From the NCBI GenBank assembly GCA_905370255.1, contig CAJPKC010000043.1, forward strand, positions 1 through 8,078: a stretch of DNA of 8,078 bases. Reading direction: 5' to 3'. A model generated the notes under the pieces. It was not told the DNA's origin and ran no database searches. It saw only the letters and a program-made list of their open reading frames with translations. The DNA comes from Streptococcus oralis (lineage in GTDB: Bacteria > Bacillota > Bacilli > Lactobacillales > Streptococcaceae). This document shows, piece by piece, positions 1 to 6,759 of the stretch. A program made the translations under genes and the position numbers. Within the stretch, counting starts at the first letter, position 1. Each line of letters starts with the position of its first letter.

Positions 1-1
1 T

Positions 2-613
2 TCTAGTTCAGTCATCGTTGCAGGGATTGAGCTGGCAAATCAACTCGGAAACTTGAAGCTAAGCAAACATGAAAAATTACAGTTGGCGACTAAGATTGAA
101 GGGCATCCTGATAATGTTGCACCTGCTATCTATGGAAATCTCGTCATTGCGAGCTCAGTCGAAGGCCAGGTTTCAGCAGTTGTGGCGCCCTTCCCAGAGT
201 GTGCTTTCTTAGCTTATATTCCAAACTATGAATTGCGTACTCGCGATAGTCGTGGTGTCTTGCCTAAGAAACTTTCTTACAAGGAAGCTGTTGCAGCAAG
301 TTCTATCGCCAATGTTGCTATTGCAGCTCTACTGACTGGTGACATGGTTAAAGCAGGCCAAGCTATTGAGAATGACCTCTTCCACGAGCGTTACCGTCAA
401 GAACTGGTGCGAGAATTTGCGACCATCAAAAAAGTTGCCAAGAAAAATGGTGCTTATGCGACCTACTTGTCTGGTGCTGGTCCAACTGTTATGGTCTTGG
501 CTGATCCTGACAAGATGCCTAAGATTAAGGCAGAGCTTGAAAAGCAACCTTTCAAAGGCAAGCTTCATGATTTACAAGTAGACACAGAAGGCGTTCGCGT
601 CGAAGCAAAATAA
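2..613 (+). CDS. thrB: Homoserine kinase, 5'-truncated by window edge
   Basis: Homoserine kinase (EC 2.7.1.39) phosphorylates L-homoserine with ATP to O-phosphohomoserine, the substrate of threonine synthase; it is a cytoplasmic GHMP-family kinase. The open frame runs back to the window edge, so the gene starts upstream; 203 residues are visible of a usual ~290. The visible part opens with [12 protein letters not shown], the end of the GHMP ATP-binding motif (PxxxGLGSSS). It continues with [10 protein letters not shown] (visible residues 33-42) and the C-terminal GHMP motif [11 protein letters not shown] (155-165), which together identify homoserine kinase rather than mevalonate or galactokinase. 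An internal TTG at 53 could be taken as a start, but it would cut the kinase core and has no ribosome binding site. In streptococci the gene normally follows hom (homoserine dehydrogenase), which is not seen here. It ends just before a strong terminator, so it is probably the last gene of its operon. Confidence 0.95.
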   Translation, partial: SSSVIVAGIELANQLGNLKLSKHEKLQLATKIEGHPDNVAPAIYGNLVIASSVEGQVSAVVAPFPECAFLAYIPNYELRTRDSRGVLPKKLSYKEAVAASSIANVAIAALLTGDMVKAGQAIENDLFHERYRQELVREFATIKKVAKKNGAYATYLSGAGPTVMVLADPDKMPKIKAELEKQPFKGKLHDLQVDTEGVRVEAK

Positions 614-624
614 ATTTAGCAATA

Positions 625-667
625 GGATGGGGAAACTCTCTATTAGAGGGCTTCCTGTCCTTTTTTT
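625..667 (+). terminator. Intrinsic terminator after thrB
   Basis: The outer stem pairs GGATGGGGA (625-633) with TTCCTGTCC (652-660), including G-U pairs. After a small AA/C internal loop, CTCTC (636-640) pairs with GAGGG (646-650) around a TATTA loop. Seven T residues follow at once (661-667). This is a canonical Rho-independent terminator 12 bases after the thrB stop codon. Confidence 0.88.
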
Positions 668-673
668 GAAAAT

Positions 674-723
674 GAAACATGGGATATGAAATGTTTCCCG
701 TGTTTAGCGACCGACAGACGGTC
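674..723 (+). promoter_or_regulatory. msrAB leader with competing inverted repeats
   Basis: Three inverted repeats lie between the thrB terminator and the msrAB ribosome binding site. Hairpin A is GAAACAT (674-680) with ATGTTTC (691-697), a perfect 7-bp stem. Hairpin B is AAACATGGGA (675-684) with TCCCGTGTTT (696-705), a 10-bp stem with one G-U pair. A and B share their left arm and cannot form together. Hairpin C is GACCG (709-713) with CGGTC (719-723), and it abuts AAGGAGG (724-730), the Shine-Dalgarno sequence. I found no convincing -35/-10 pair here, so msrAB may be transcribed by readthrough, or from a promoter I do not recognise. The repeats could be protein operators or RNA structures; function is inferred from position only. 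Confidence 0.4.
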
Positions 724-737
724 AAGGAGGATTTGAA

Positions 738-1676
738 ATGGCAGAAATATATCTAGCAGGCGGTTGTTTTTGGGGCTTGGAAGAGTACTTTTCACGTATT
801 TCTGGAGTGCTGCAAACCAGTGTTGGTTATGCCAATGGTCAAGTAGAAACCACCAATTATCAACTGATCAAAGAAACAGATCACGCAGAGACTGTACAAG
901 TCATTTATGATGAGAAGGTGGTATCGCTCCGTGAAATTTTACTCTATTATTTCCGAGTCATTGATCCACTATCTGTCAACCAACAAGGGAATGACCGTGG
1001 TCGTCAATACCGCACAGGGATTTATTACAAAGATGAAGAGGATTTACCGACTATCAATACAGTAGTTCGCGAACAAGAACTCCTCATCGGTCGTAAAATA
1101 GCAGTGGAAGTGAAGAAACTACGTCACTACATCTTGGCTGAAGACTATCACCAAGACTACCTCAAGAAAAATCCTGGTGGCTATTGCCATATCGATGTGA
1201 GGGATGCTGAGAAACCACTGATAGATGCCGCCAACTATGAAAAACCTAGTCAGGCAGTTTTACGAGAAAGTTTATCAGAAGAGTCCTACCGAGTTACCCA
1301 AGAGGCTGCGACGGAAGCTCCCTTTAGCAATGCCTATGACCAAACTTTTGAGGAAGGAATTTATGTCGATATCACGACTGGTGAGCCCCTCTTCTTTGCC
1401 AAGGATAAGTTTGCCTCAGGTTGTGGTTGGCCAAGTTTTAGCCGTCCTATTTCCAAGGAACTCATTCATTACTACCAGGACTTGAGTCATGGTATGGAGC
1501 GAATCGAAGTTCGTTCACGTTCAGGAAATGCTCACTTGGGACATGTCTTTACAGATGGCCCTCGTGAACTAGGTGGTCTCCGTTACTGTATCAATTCTGC
1601 ATCCTTACGATTCATTGCTAAGGATGAAATGGAAGAGGCTGGCTATGGCTACCTACTTCCATATTTGAACAAGTAA
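738..1676 (+). CDS. msrAB: Bifunctional peptide methionine sulfoxide reductase MsrA/MsrB (cytoplasmic)
   Basis: This fused enzyme reduces both epimers of methionine sulfoxide: the MsrA domain acts on the S form (EC 1.8.4.11) and the MsrB domain on the R form (EC 1.8.4.12). MsrA spans about residues 1-160, with the catalytic motif GGCFWG (Cys10), YHQDYL (137-142) and a likely resolving Cys150 in GGYC. After a linker, MsrB spans about 180-312, with SGCGWPSF (Cys229), GNAHLGHVF (His266, His269) and the catalytic Cys284 in [11 protein letters not shown]. The paired CxxC zinc motifs of zinc-type MsrB are absent. There is no signal peptide or lipobox, so it is the cytosolic form; pneumococci also encode an exported MsrAB elsewhere. 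The length of 312 aa is normal for the fusion. The start ATG has AAGGAGG at 724-730 with 7-base spacing. Its neighbours are thrB upstream behind a terminator and an ABC exporter 50 bases downstream. Confidence 0.96.
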   Translation: MAEIYLAGGCFWGLEEYFSRISGVLQTSVGYANGQVETTNYQLIKETDHAETVQVIYDEKVVSLREILLYYFRVIDPLSVNQQGNDRGRQYRTGIYYKDEEDLPTINTVVREQELLIGRKIAVEVKKLRHYILAEDYHQDYLKKNPGGYCHIDVRDAEKPLIDAANYEKPSQAVLRESLSEESYRVTQEAATEAPFSNAYDQTFEEGIYVDITTGEPLFFAKDKFASGCGWPSFSRPISKELIHYYQDLSHGMERIEVRSRSGNAHLGHVFTDGPRELGGLRYCINSASLRFIAKDEMEEAGYGYLLPYLNK

Positions 1677-1678
1677 AA

Positions 1679-1709
1679 AAGATGGTGGTTTTTCCACCTT
1701 CTTCATTTT
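1679..1709 (+). terminator. Weak terminator or attenuator between msrAB and the ABC genes
   Basis: AAGATGGTGG (1679-1688) pairs with CCACCTTCTT (1694-1703), with a single U-U mismatch, around a T5 loop. The tail is only CATTTT (1704-1709), so termination is probably partial. No promoter is evident in the 50 bases between the msrAB stop and the next start. Some readthrough into the ABC genes is therefore likely, with the hairpin lowering their level relative to msrAB. Confidence 0.6.
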
Positions 1710-1726
1710 GAAAATAGAAGGGACTT

Positions 1727-3451
1727 ATGAAACACTTACTTTCTTACTTTAAACCCTACATCAAAGAGTCTTTCCTAGCACCCTTGTTTAAGTTGTTAGA
1801 GGCTGTCTTTGAACTTTTGGTTCCCATGGTGATAGCTGGGATTGTTGACCAATCTATCCCTCAAAAAGATCAGGGTCATCTGTGGATGCAAATGGGGCTC
1901 CTCTTTGTGTTTGCAGTTATCGGTGTTTTGGTAGCTTTGGTTGCCCAGTTTTACTCAGCCAAGGCAGCTGTCGGATTTACCAAGGAGTTGACCAATGACC
2001 TCTATCGTCATATTCTATCTTTGCCTAAGGCTAGTAGAGACCGTTTGACAACTTCGAGTTTGGTGACGCGCTTGACTTCAGATACCTATCAGATTCAGAC
2101 AGGGATCAATCAATTTTTACGCCTCTTTTTAAGGGCGCCTATTATTGTTTTCGGTGCCATTTTCATGGCTTATCGCCTCTCGCCTGAATTGACTCTATGG
2201 TTCTTGGTCATGGTTGCCATTTTGACCTTTGTCATTGTCGTGTTATCACGCTTGGTCAATCCTCTCTACAGTAGTTTGAGAAAGAAAACTGACCAGCTAG
2301 TTCAGGAGACGCGCCAACAGATACAAGGGATGCGTGTGATTCGTGCTTTTGGCCAAGAAAAACGAGAGATTGAGAATTTCCAACGACTCAACCAAATCTA
2401 TACGGCTATCCAAATGAAAACAGGCTACTGGTCTAGTCTATTGACCCCCTTGACCTATTTGATTGTCAACGGAACTTTGCTGGTGATTATCTGGAATGGT
2501 TATATTTCTATTCAGGGAGGCTGGCTCAGTCAGGGAGCCTTGATTGCCCTGATCAACTATCTCTTACAAATTTTGGTAGAGTTGATTAAACTAGCCATGC
2601 TGATTAATTCACTCAACCAGTCTTATATATCAGCTAAGCGTATTGAGGAAGTTTTCGCTGAAAAACCTGAAGATATTCATACTGAACTTAAGGCAGGAAG
2701 GGTTTCTGGAAATCAAGTTTTACACGTCCAAGACTTGACCTTTACTTATCCAGATGCAGCTCAGCCTTCGCTAAGGGATATTTCTTTTGATATGCAGCAA
2801 GGAGAAATTCTTGGGATCATCGGAGGAACTGGTTCTGGTAAGTCAACCTTGGTACAGGTTTTACTTGGTTTGTACAAACCAGATAAAGGAACAGTGGGCC
2901 TCTATCAGGCTGGACATGGCTCTCGGGATCTGGCTCAATGGCGGTCCTGGATAGCCTATGTCCCTCAAAAGGTTGAACTTTTTAAGGGAACGATTCGTTC
3001 CAATTTGACCTTGGGTATGGAAGAGCCTGTCTCTGACCAAGAACTTTGGCAGGCTTTAGAAATTGCTCAGGCCAAGGACTTTGTCAGTGAAAAGGAAGGT
3101 CAGCTGGATGCAGAAGTCCAAGCAGGCGGTCGTAATTTTTCAGGTGGACAAAAACAACGTTTGTCGATTGCCCGGGCAGTCTTGCGTCGAGCACCTTTTC
3201 TTATCTTGGATGATGCGACTTCAGCTCTTGATACCATCACCGAGTCCAGTCTTCTAAAGGCCATTCAGGAAAACTTGCCAGATACTAGCTTAATCTTGAT
3301 TTCCCAACGGACTTCAACCTTGAAGATTGCAGAGCAGATTCTTCTTTTAGAGAAAGGTCAGCAGTTAGCACTCGGAAATCATGAGGAATTGATGAAGACT
3401 AGTCAAGTCTATCGTGAAATCAATGCATCCCAACATGGAAAGGAGGACTAG
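1727..3451 (+). CDS. ABC exporter half-transporter, subunit with degenerate catalytic motifs
   Basis: This 574-aa half-transporter has an N-terminal exporter-type membrane domain (about residues 15-300, roughly six segments near 17-41, 56-80, 133-149, 155-174, 240-260 and 270-293) and a C-terminal ATPase domain (about 330-565). Visible motifs are Walker A GGTGSGKS (366-373), Q-loop Gln414 (YVPQ), signature FSGGQ (471-475), Walker B FLILDD (491-496) and D-loop SALD (499-502). Two catalytic positions are non-canonical: Asp496 replaces the Walker B glutamate and Gln527 (ISQRTS) replaces the H-loop histidine. The signature is intact. This is the pattern of the degenerate subunit of heterodimeric type IV exporters such as TM287/288, BmrCD and LmrCD. 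The ATG is preceded by AGAAGGG (1716-1722). The next gene starts one base after the stop and is the expected partner. The substrate (drug, lipid or peptide) cannot be told from sequence; there is no peptidase domain. It matches from memory the pneumococcal SP_1358 gene. Confidence 0.93.
   Translation: MKHLLSYFKPYIKESFLAPLFKLLEAVFELLVPMVIAGIVDQSIPQKDQGHLWMQMGLLFVFAVIGVLVALVAQFYSAKAAVGFTKELTNDLYRHILSLPKASRDRLTTSSLVTRLTSDTYQIQTGINQFLRLFLRAPIIVFGAIFMAYRLSPELTLWFLVMVAILTFVIVVLSRLVNPLYSSLRKKTDQLVQETRQQIQGMRVIRAFGQEKREIENFQRLNQIYTAIQMKTGYWSSLLTPLTYLIVNGTLLVIIWNGYISIQGGWLSQGALIALINYLLQILVELIKLAMLINSLNQSYISAKRIEEVFAEKPEDIHTELKAGRVSGNQVLHVQDLTFTYPDAAQPSLRDISFDMQQGEILGIIGGTGSGKSTLVQVLLGLYKPDKGTVGLYQAGHGSRDLAQWRSWIAYVPQKVELFKGTIRSNLTLGMEEPVSDQELWQALEIAQAKDFVSEKEGQLDAEVQAGGRNFSGGQKQRLSIARAVLRRAPFLILDDATSALDTITESSLLKAIQENLPDTSLILISQRTSTLKIAEQILLLEKGQQLALGNHEELMKTSQVYREINASQHGKED
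3439..3446 (+). promoter_or_regulatory. Ribosome binding site that fixes the start of the second ABC gene
   Basis: AAAGGAGG lies in the last codons of the first ABC gene, 6 bases before the ATG at 3453. An upstream in-frame GTG (3414) would add 13 residues, but it has no comparable site and overlaps the first gene by 38 bases. The strong site and spacing favour 3453. The first gene's stop (3449-3451) sits between site and start, which suggests translational coupling. Confidence 0.85.
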
Positions 3452-3452
3452 A

Positions 3453-5201
3453 ATGAAAGGCAAACATGCAAGTCAAACCCTTAAACGCTTAGCGAAAGAT
3501 TTAGCAAACCATCCCGTCCTTCTTTTCCTGGCTTTCTTGGGAACCATTGCACAGGTGGCCCTATCCATCTATCTGCCAATCTTGATTGGACAGGTGATTG
3601 ACCAAGTCTTAGTGACAGGATCATCTCAGGTATTCTGGCAAATTTTTCTCCAGATGATTTTGGTGGTTATTGGGAATACGCTGGTACAATGGGCCAATCC
3701 TCTCCTCTATAATCGACTAATTTTCTCCTATACCAGAGATTTGCGCGAAAAAATCATTGAAAAGCTCCATCGTCTTCCGATTGCCCTTGTAGATAGACAA
3801 GGTAGTGGGGAAATGGTCAGCCGTGTAACGACAGATATCGAGCAGTTGGCAGCGGGTCTGAATATGATTTTCAACCAATTTTTCATCGGAGTTTTGATGA
3901 TTTTGGTCAGCATCCTTGCCATGCTCCAAATCCATCTCTTGATGACTCTCTTGGTCTTGCTCTTAACACCTCTGTCTATGGTCATTTCACGCTTTATCGC
4001 TAAGAGATCCTACCATCTCTTTCAAAAGCAGACAGAGACTAGGGGGATTCAGACTCAGTTGATAGAAGAATCGCTCACCCAACAGACCATTATCCAGTCC
4101 TTCAATGCTCAGGAAGAATTTATCGAGAGACTTCATGAGGCAAATGATAACTACGCAGGTTATTCTCAGTCGGCTATCTTTTATTCTTCGACAGTCAATC
4201 CTTCCACCCGTTTTGTCAATGCCCTCATTTATGCCCTACTAGCTGGTGTTGGAGCCTTGCGCATCATGGCAGGTTCCACTTTGACAGTTGGACGTTTGGT
4301 AACCTTTTTGAACTATGTGCAGCAGTACACTAAGCCTTTTAACGATATTTCATCTGTCTTAGCCGAGTTGCAAAGCGCCTTAGCTTGTGCAGAACGTGTT
4401 TATACTGTTTTAGAAAGCCCTGAGATTACAGAAACTGGTCTTAAAGAATTGAACAGCGACCAAGTCAAGGGGGCTATTTCCTTTAAGCATGTCTCCTTTG
4501 GCTACACTCCAGAAAAAATCTTAATCAAGGACTTGTCTATTGATATTCCAGCTGGTAGTAAGGTTGCCATCGTTGGGCCAACGGGTGCTGGGAAGTCGAC
4601 CCTTATCAATCTCCTCATGCGTTTTTACCCGATTAACTCTGGAGATATTTTATTGGATGGTCATTCGATTTATGACTATACTCGAGCTTCTCTTCGACAG
4701 CAGTTTGGGATGGTGCTCCAAGAAACCTGGCTCAAGCAAGGAACCATTCATGACAATATTGCTTTTGGAAATCCTGGAGCAAGTCGAGAGCAGGTTATTG
4801 CCGCAGCCAAGGCAGCCAATGCGGACTTCTTTATCCAGCAGTTGCCACAGGGTTATGATACCAAGCTTGAAAATGCAGGTGAATCCTTGTCTGTTGGTCA
4901 GGCTCAGCTTTTAACCATTGCCCGTGTCTTTCTAGCCATTCCTAAGATTCTGATCTTAGACGAGGCGACTTCCTCCATCGATACCCGGACAGAGGTGCTG
5001 GTTCAGGACGCCTTTGCCAAACTCATGAAAGGGCGGACAAGCTTTATCATTGCCCACCGTTTATCGACCATTCAAGATGCTGATTTGATTCTTGTCTTGG
5101 TCGATGGAGATATTGTCGAATATGGCAATCATCAGGAACTCATGGCGAGAAAAGGCAAATACTATCAAATGCAAAAAGCAGCAGCCTTTAGTCCAGAGTA
5201 A
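3453..5201 (+). CDS. ABC exporter half-transporter, catalytically consensus partner
   Basis: This 582-aa half-transporter has a membrane domain at about residues 20-310 and an ATPase domain at about 340-575. Motifs are Walker A GPTGAGKS (375-382), Q-loop Gln423 (VLQET), Walker B ILILDE with catalytic Glu504, D-loop SSID (507-510) and H-loop His535 (IIAHRLST). The signature is LSVGQ (479-483) instead of LSGGQ. The hydrolytic residues are therefore intact but the signature is degenerate, the mirror image of the upstream subunit. In a head-to-tail dimer, its Walker motifs would meet the upstream subunit's intact FSGGQ and form the one consensus ATP site. The start at 3453 is chosen from AAAGGAGG at 3439-3446; the GTG at 3414 is less likely. 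It is the last gene of its transcript, closed by the terminator at 5236. It matches from memory pneumococcal SP_1357; the substrate is unknown. Confidence 0.93.
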   Translation: MKGKHASQTLKRLAKDLANHPVLLFLAFLGTIAQVALSIYLPILIGQVIDQVLVTGSSQVFWQIFLQMILVVIGNTLVQWANPLLYNRLIFSYTRDLREKIIEKLHRLPIALVDRQGSGEMVSRVTTDIEQLAAGLNMIFNQFFIGVLMILVSILAMLQIHLLMTLLVLLLTPLSMVISRFIAKRSYHLFQKQTETRGIQTQLIEESLTQQTIIQSFNAQEEFIERLHEANDNYAGYSQSAIFYSSTVNPSTRFVNALIYALLAGVGALRIMAGSTLTVGRLVTFLNYVQQYTKPFNDISSVLAELQSALACAERVYTVLESPEITETGLKELNSDQVKGAISFKHVSFGYTPEKILIKDLSIDIPAGSKVAIVGPTGAGKSTLINLLMRFYPINSGDILLDGHSIYDYTRASLRQQFGMVLQETWLKQGTIHDNIAFGNPGASREQVIAAAKAANADFFIQQLPQGYDTKLENAGESLSVGQAQLLTIARVFLAIPKILILDEATSSIDTRTEVLVQDAFAKLMKGRTSFIIAHRLSTIQDADLILVLVDGDIVEYGNHQELMARKGKYYQMQKAAAFSPE

Positions 5202-5235
5202 ATCGTAAAACGTTTTTAATCCAATAAACAACAAG

Positions 5236-5261
5236 AAAAGTTGCCTTCGGGTGACTTTTTT
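5236..5261 (+). terminator. UUCG-loop intrinsic terminator after the ABC pair
   Basis: AAAAGTTGCC (5236-5245) pairs over its full length with GGTGACTTTT (5250-5259), with two G-U pairs, closing a C(UUCG)G tetraloop. The T run reaches 5261. It lies 34 bases after the stop of the second ABC gene. The same bases also contain the -35 box of the next promoter. Confidence 0.92.
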
Positions 5262-5269
5262 GTTACAAT
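5241..5269 (+). promoter_or_regulatory. Extended -10 promoter of the amidohydrolase gene, inside the terminator
   Basis: The -35 box is TTGCCT (5241-5246), followed by a 17-base spacer and the -10 box TACAAT (5264-5269). TG at 5261-5262, one base before the -10 box, makes it an extended -10 promoter, a common streptococcal type. Transcription should start near 5276, giving a leader of about 45 bases. The -35 box and spacer are the terminator stem, loop and T run. Confidence 0.75.
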
Positions 5270-5305
5270 AGCTAGAAAAATTATCCAGTATGAATTCCTA
5301 TTTAG

Positions 5306-5313
5306 AAAAGGAG
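5306..5313 (+). promoter_or_regulatory. Ribosome binding site deciding ATG over TTG
   Basis: AAAAGGAG lies 7 bases before the ATG at 5321 and only 4 bases before an adjacent in-frame TTG at 5318. Spacing and codon strength favour the ATG, giving 419 residues that start MKVFQHV. Confidence 0.8.
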
Positions 5314-5320
5314 CCTATTG

Positions 5321-6580
5321 ATGAAAGTCTTTCAGCATGTAAATATCGTGACTTGTGACCAAGATTTCCACGTTTATCTGGATGGGATTTTAGCTGTTAA
5401 AGAATCCCAAATCGTCTATGTCGGTCAGGAAAATCAAGAGATTCTCAATCAAGCAGATCAAATCATAGACTATCAGGGTGCTTGGATCATGCCTGGCTTG
5501 GTTAACTGCCATACCCACTCTGCCATGACAGGCTTGAGAGGGATTCGTGATGATAGCAATCTCCACGAATGGCTGGAGGACTATATCTGGCCAGCAGAAG
5601 CAGAATTCACACCAGAGATGACTACAAAGGCCGTCAAAGAGGCGCTAACAGAAATGCTTCAGTCAGGAACGACAACTTTCAATGATATGTACAATCCGAA
5701 TGGAGTAGAGATAGAGAAGATTTATGAAGCAGTCAAGGCATCCAAGATGCGTTGCTATTTTTCTCCAACCCTCTTTTCTTCAGATGTGGAGACGACGGCT
5801 GAAACTATAGCCAGAACTCGAGCTATTATCGAGACAATCAAAGGATATCAAGACCCAAATTTCAAGGTGATGGTGGCTCCTCATTCGCCCTACAGTTGTA
5901 GTCGAGATTTGCTGGAGGCAAGTCTTGAGCTAGCAAAAGAAGAAAACATTCCTCTTCATATCCATGTTGCAGAAACACAGGAAGAGTCAGGCATTATCCT
6001 GAAACGCTATGGCAAACGCCCATTAGCCTTTCTAGATGAGCTTGGCTATTTAGACCATAAAGCTGTCTTTGCCCATGGTGTGGAGTTAAATGAAGCAGAA
6101 ATTACCCGCTTGGCAGATTCGCAAGTCGCTATCGCCCACAATCCTATCAGCAACCTCAAACTAGCCTCAGGAATTGCACCAATCGTCCAACTTAAAAAGG
6201 CAGGAGTGCCAGTCGGGATTGCGATTGACTCAGTTGCTTCTAACAATAACCTGGATATGTTTGAGGAAGGGCGGACTGCAGCACTCTTACAGAAGATGAA
6301 GAGTGGTGATGCCAGCCAATTTCCAATCGAAACTGCCCTCAAGGCACTGACCATCGAGGGTGCTAAGGTACTAGGAATGGAAGATGAGATTGGTAGTCTA
6401 GAAGTCGGCAAGCAGGCTGATTTTCTCGTCATCCAACCCCAAGGAAAAATCCATCTCCAACCTCAAGAAAACATGCTTTCTCATCTCGTTTATGCCGTCA
6501 AATCCAGTGATGTTAATGATGTCTATATCGCTGGTGAGCAAGTCGTAAAAGACGGACAAGTGCTGACTGTTAACTTGTAA
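5321..6580 (+). CDS. Amidohydrolase, probable 5'-methylthioadenosine/S-adenosylhomocysteine deaminase (Atz/Trz family)
   Basis: This 419-aa cytosolic metal-dependent hydrolase belongs to the amidohydrolase superfamily, TrzA/AtzA/MtaD group. MtaD enzymes (EC 3.5.4.28 and 3.5.4.31) deaminate S-adenosylhomocysteine and methylthioadenosine to inosyl products. Visible metal and catalytic residues are His64 and His66 (NCHTHSAM), His215 and Glu218 (HIHVAE), His252 (FAHG) and Asp303. The family element SNNNLDMFEE (307-316) is present and is typical of MtaD-like deaminases. The usual GTDGAASNN is here IAIDSVASNN (300-309), so the residues flanking the metal-binding Asp differ from the consensus; substrate assignment is therefore probable only. 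A guanine/cytosine-type deaminase or chlorohydrolase is a less likely reading. The gene stands alone between its own promoter (5241-5269) and terminator (6600-6631). It matches from memory pneumococcal SP_1356, annotated only as an Atz/Trz family protein. Confidence 0.85.
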   Translation: MKVFQHVNIVTCDQDFHVYLDGILAVKESQIVYVGQENQEILNQADQIIDYQGAWIMPGLVNCHTHSAMTGLRGIRDDSNLHEWLEDYIWPAEAEFTPEMTTKAVKEALTEMLQSGTTTFNDMYNPNGVEIEKIYEAVKASKMRCYFSPTLFSSDVETTAETIARTRAIIETIKGYQDPNFKVMVAPHSPYSCSRDLLEASLELAKEENIPLHIHVAETQEESGIILKRYGKRPLAFLDELGYLDHKAVFAHGVELNEAEITRLADSQVAIAHNPISNLKLASGIAPIVQLKKAGVPVGIAIDSVASNNNLDMFEEGRTAALLQKMKSGDASQFPIETALKALTIEGAKVLGMEDEIGSLEVGKQADFLVIQPQGKIHLQPQENMLSHLVYAVKSSDVNDVYIAGEQVVKDGQVLTVNL

Positions 6581-6599
6581 AAAGTAGTATAAATTTACG

Positions 6600-6631
6600 A
6601 AATCTCATAGGAAATTTCTTGTGAGGTTTTT
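6600..6631 (+). terminator. Intrinsic terminator after the amidohydrolase gene
   Basis: The 15-base arm at 6600-6614 pairs with 6615-6629 throughout, with a few G-U pairs; the innermost A-U pairs must open to form the loop. The T run extends to 6631, with a further T5 at 6635-6639. The stem starts 20 bases after the stop codon. Confidence 0.88.
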
Positions 6632-6704
6632 AAATTTTTGCTAGAAATCAGGCGAGTAGATGTCTTGTAGAAATATATTGATACTAAATTAGCAAAACAC
6701 CTAT

Positions 6705-6733
6705 TAGATAAAAAAAAAAAATTGTGGTATAAT
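6705..6733 (+). promoter_or_regulatory. Extended -10 promoter of prfB
   Basis: A perfect TATAAT (6728-6733) is preceded by TGG (6725-6727), the extended -10 element. The best -35 candidate at 17-base spacing is TAGATA (6705-6710), a 4 of 6 match. The spacer is mostly an A12 tract. The leader before the prfB ATG would be about 20 bases. Confidence 0.82.
6710..6721 (+). repeat. A12 homopolymer within the prfB promoter spacer
   Basis: Twelve consecutive A residues fill much of the gap between the -35 candidate and the extended -10 box. Such a tract can slip in replication and would change the spacing of the two boxes. It is also curved or rigid DNA that could act like an UP-type element. The rest of 6632-6704 holds no gene. 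Confidence 0.85.
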
Positions 6734-6747
6734 AATAAGATGCAAAA

Positions 6748-6754
6748 AAAGGAG
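6748..6754 (+). promoter_or_regulatory. Ribosome binding site fixing the prfB start
   Basis: AAAGGAG lies 5 bases before the ATG at 6760. A nearer ATG at 6756 is in another frame that closes within a dozen codons, so 6760 is the start of the short zero-frame segment of prfB. Confidence 0.85.
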
Positions 6755-6759
6755 TATGT

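Noticed and set aside
666..690. Promoter for msrAB from TTGAAA (666-671) and TATGAA (685-690)
   Set aside because: The spacing is only 13 bases, too short for a housekeeping sigma factor promoter.
1727..3451. First ABC gene as a decaying gene because of the Asp496 and Gln527 changes
   Set aside because: The frame is intact and full length, with good Walker A and signature motifs; the changes fit the known degenerate half of heterodimeric exporters.
3414..3452. GTG start adding 13 residues to the second ABC protein
   Set aside because: It overlaps the first ABC gene and lacks a ribosome binding site; AAAGGAGG at 3439-3446 points to ATG 3453.
4540..4914. 124-codon alternate-frame open frame inside the second ABC gene
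   Set aside because: It covers the Walker A to signature region of the real frame and has no plausible protein features of its own.
6046..6432. 128-codon open frame on the - strand within the amidohydrolase gene
   Set aside because: It is antisense to a conserved coding region, low in complexity and without recognisable motifs; it reads as a shadow of the + strand gene. The other - strand frames (329-568, 3717-3985, 7571-7786) are rejected for the same reason.
6678..6707. Second promoter upstream of prfB (TTGATA with TATTAG at 18-base spacing)
   Set aside because: The -10 match is only 4 of 6 with no extended element, and the perfect TGGTATAAT 20 bases downstream explains expression better.
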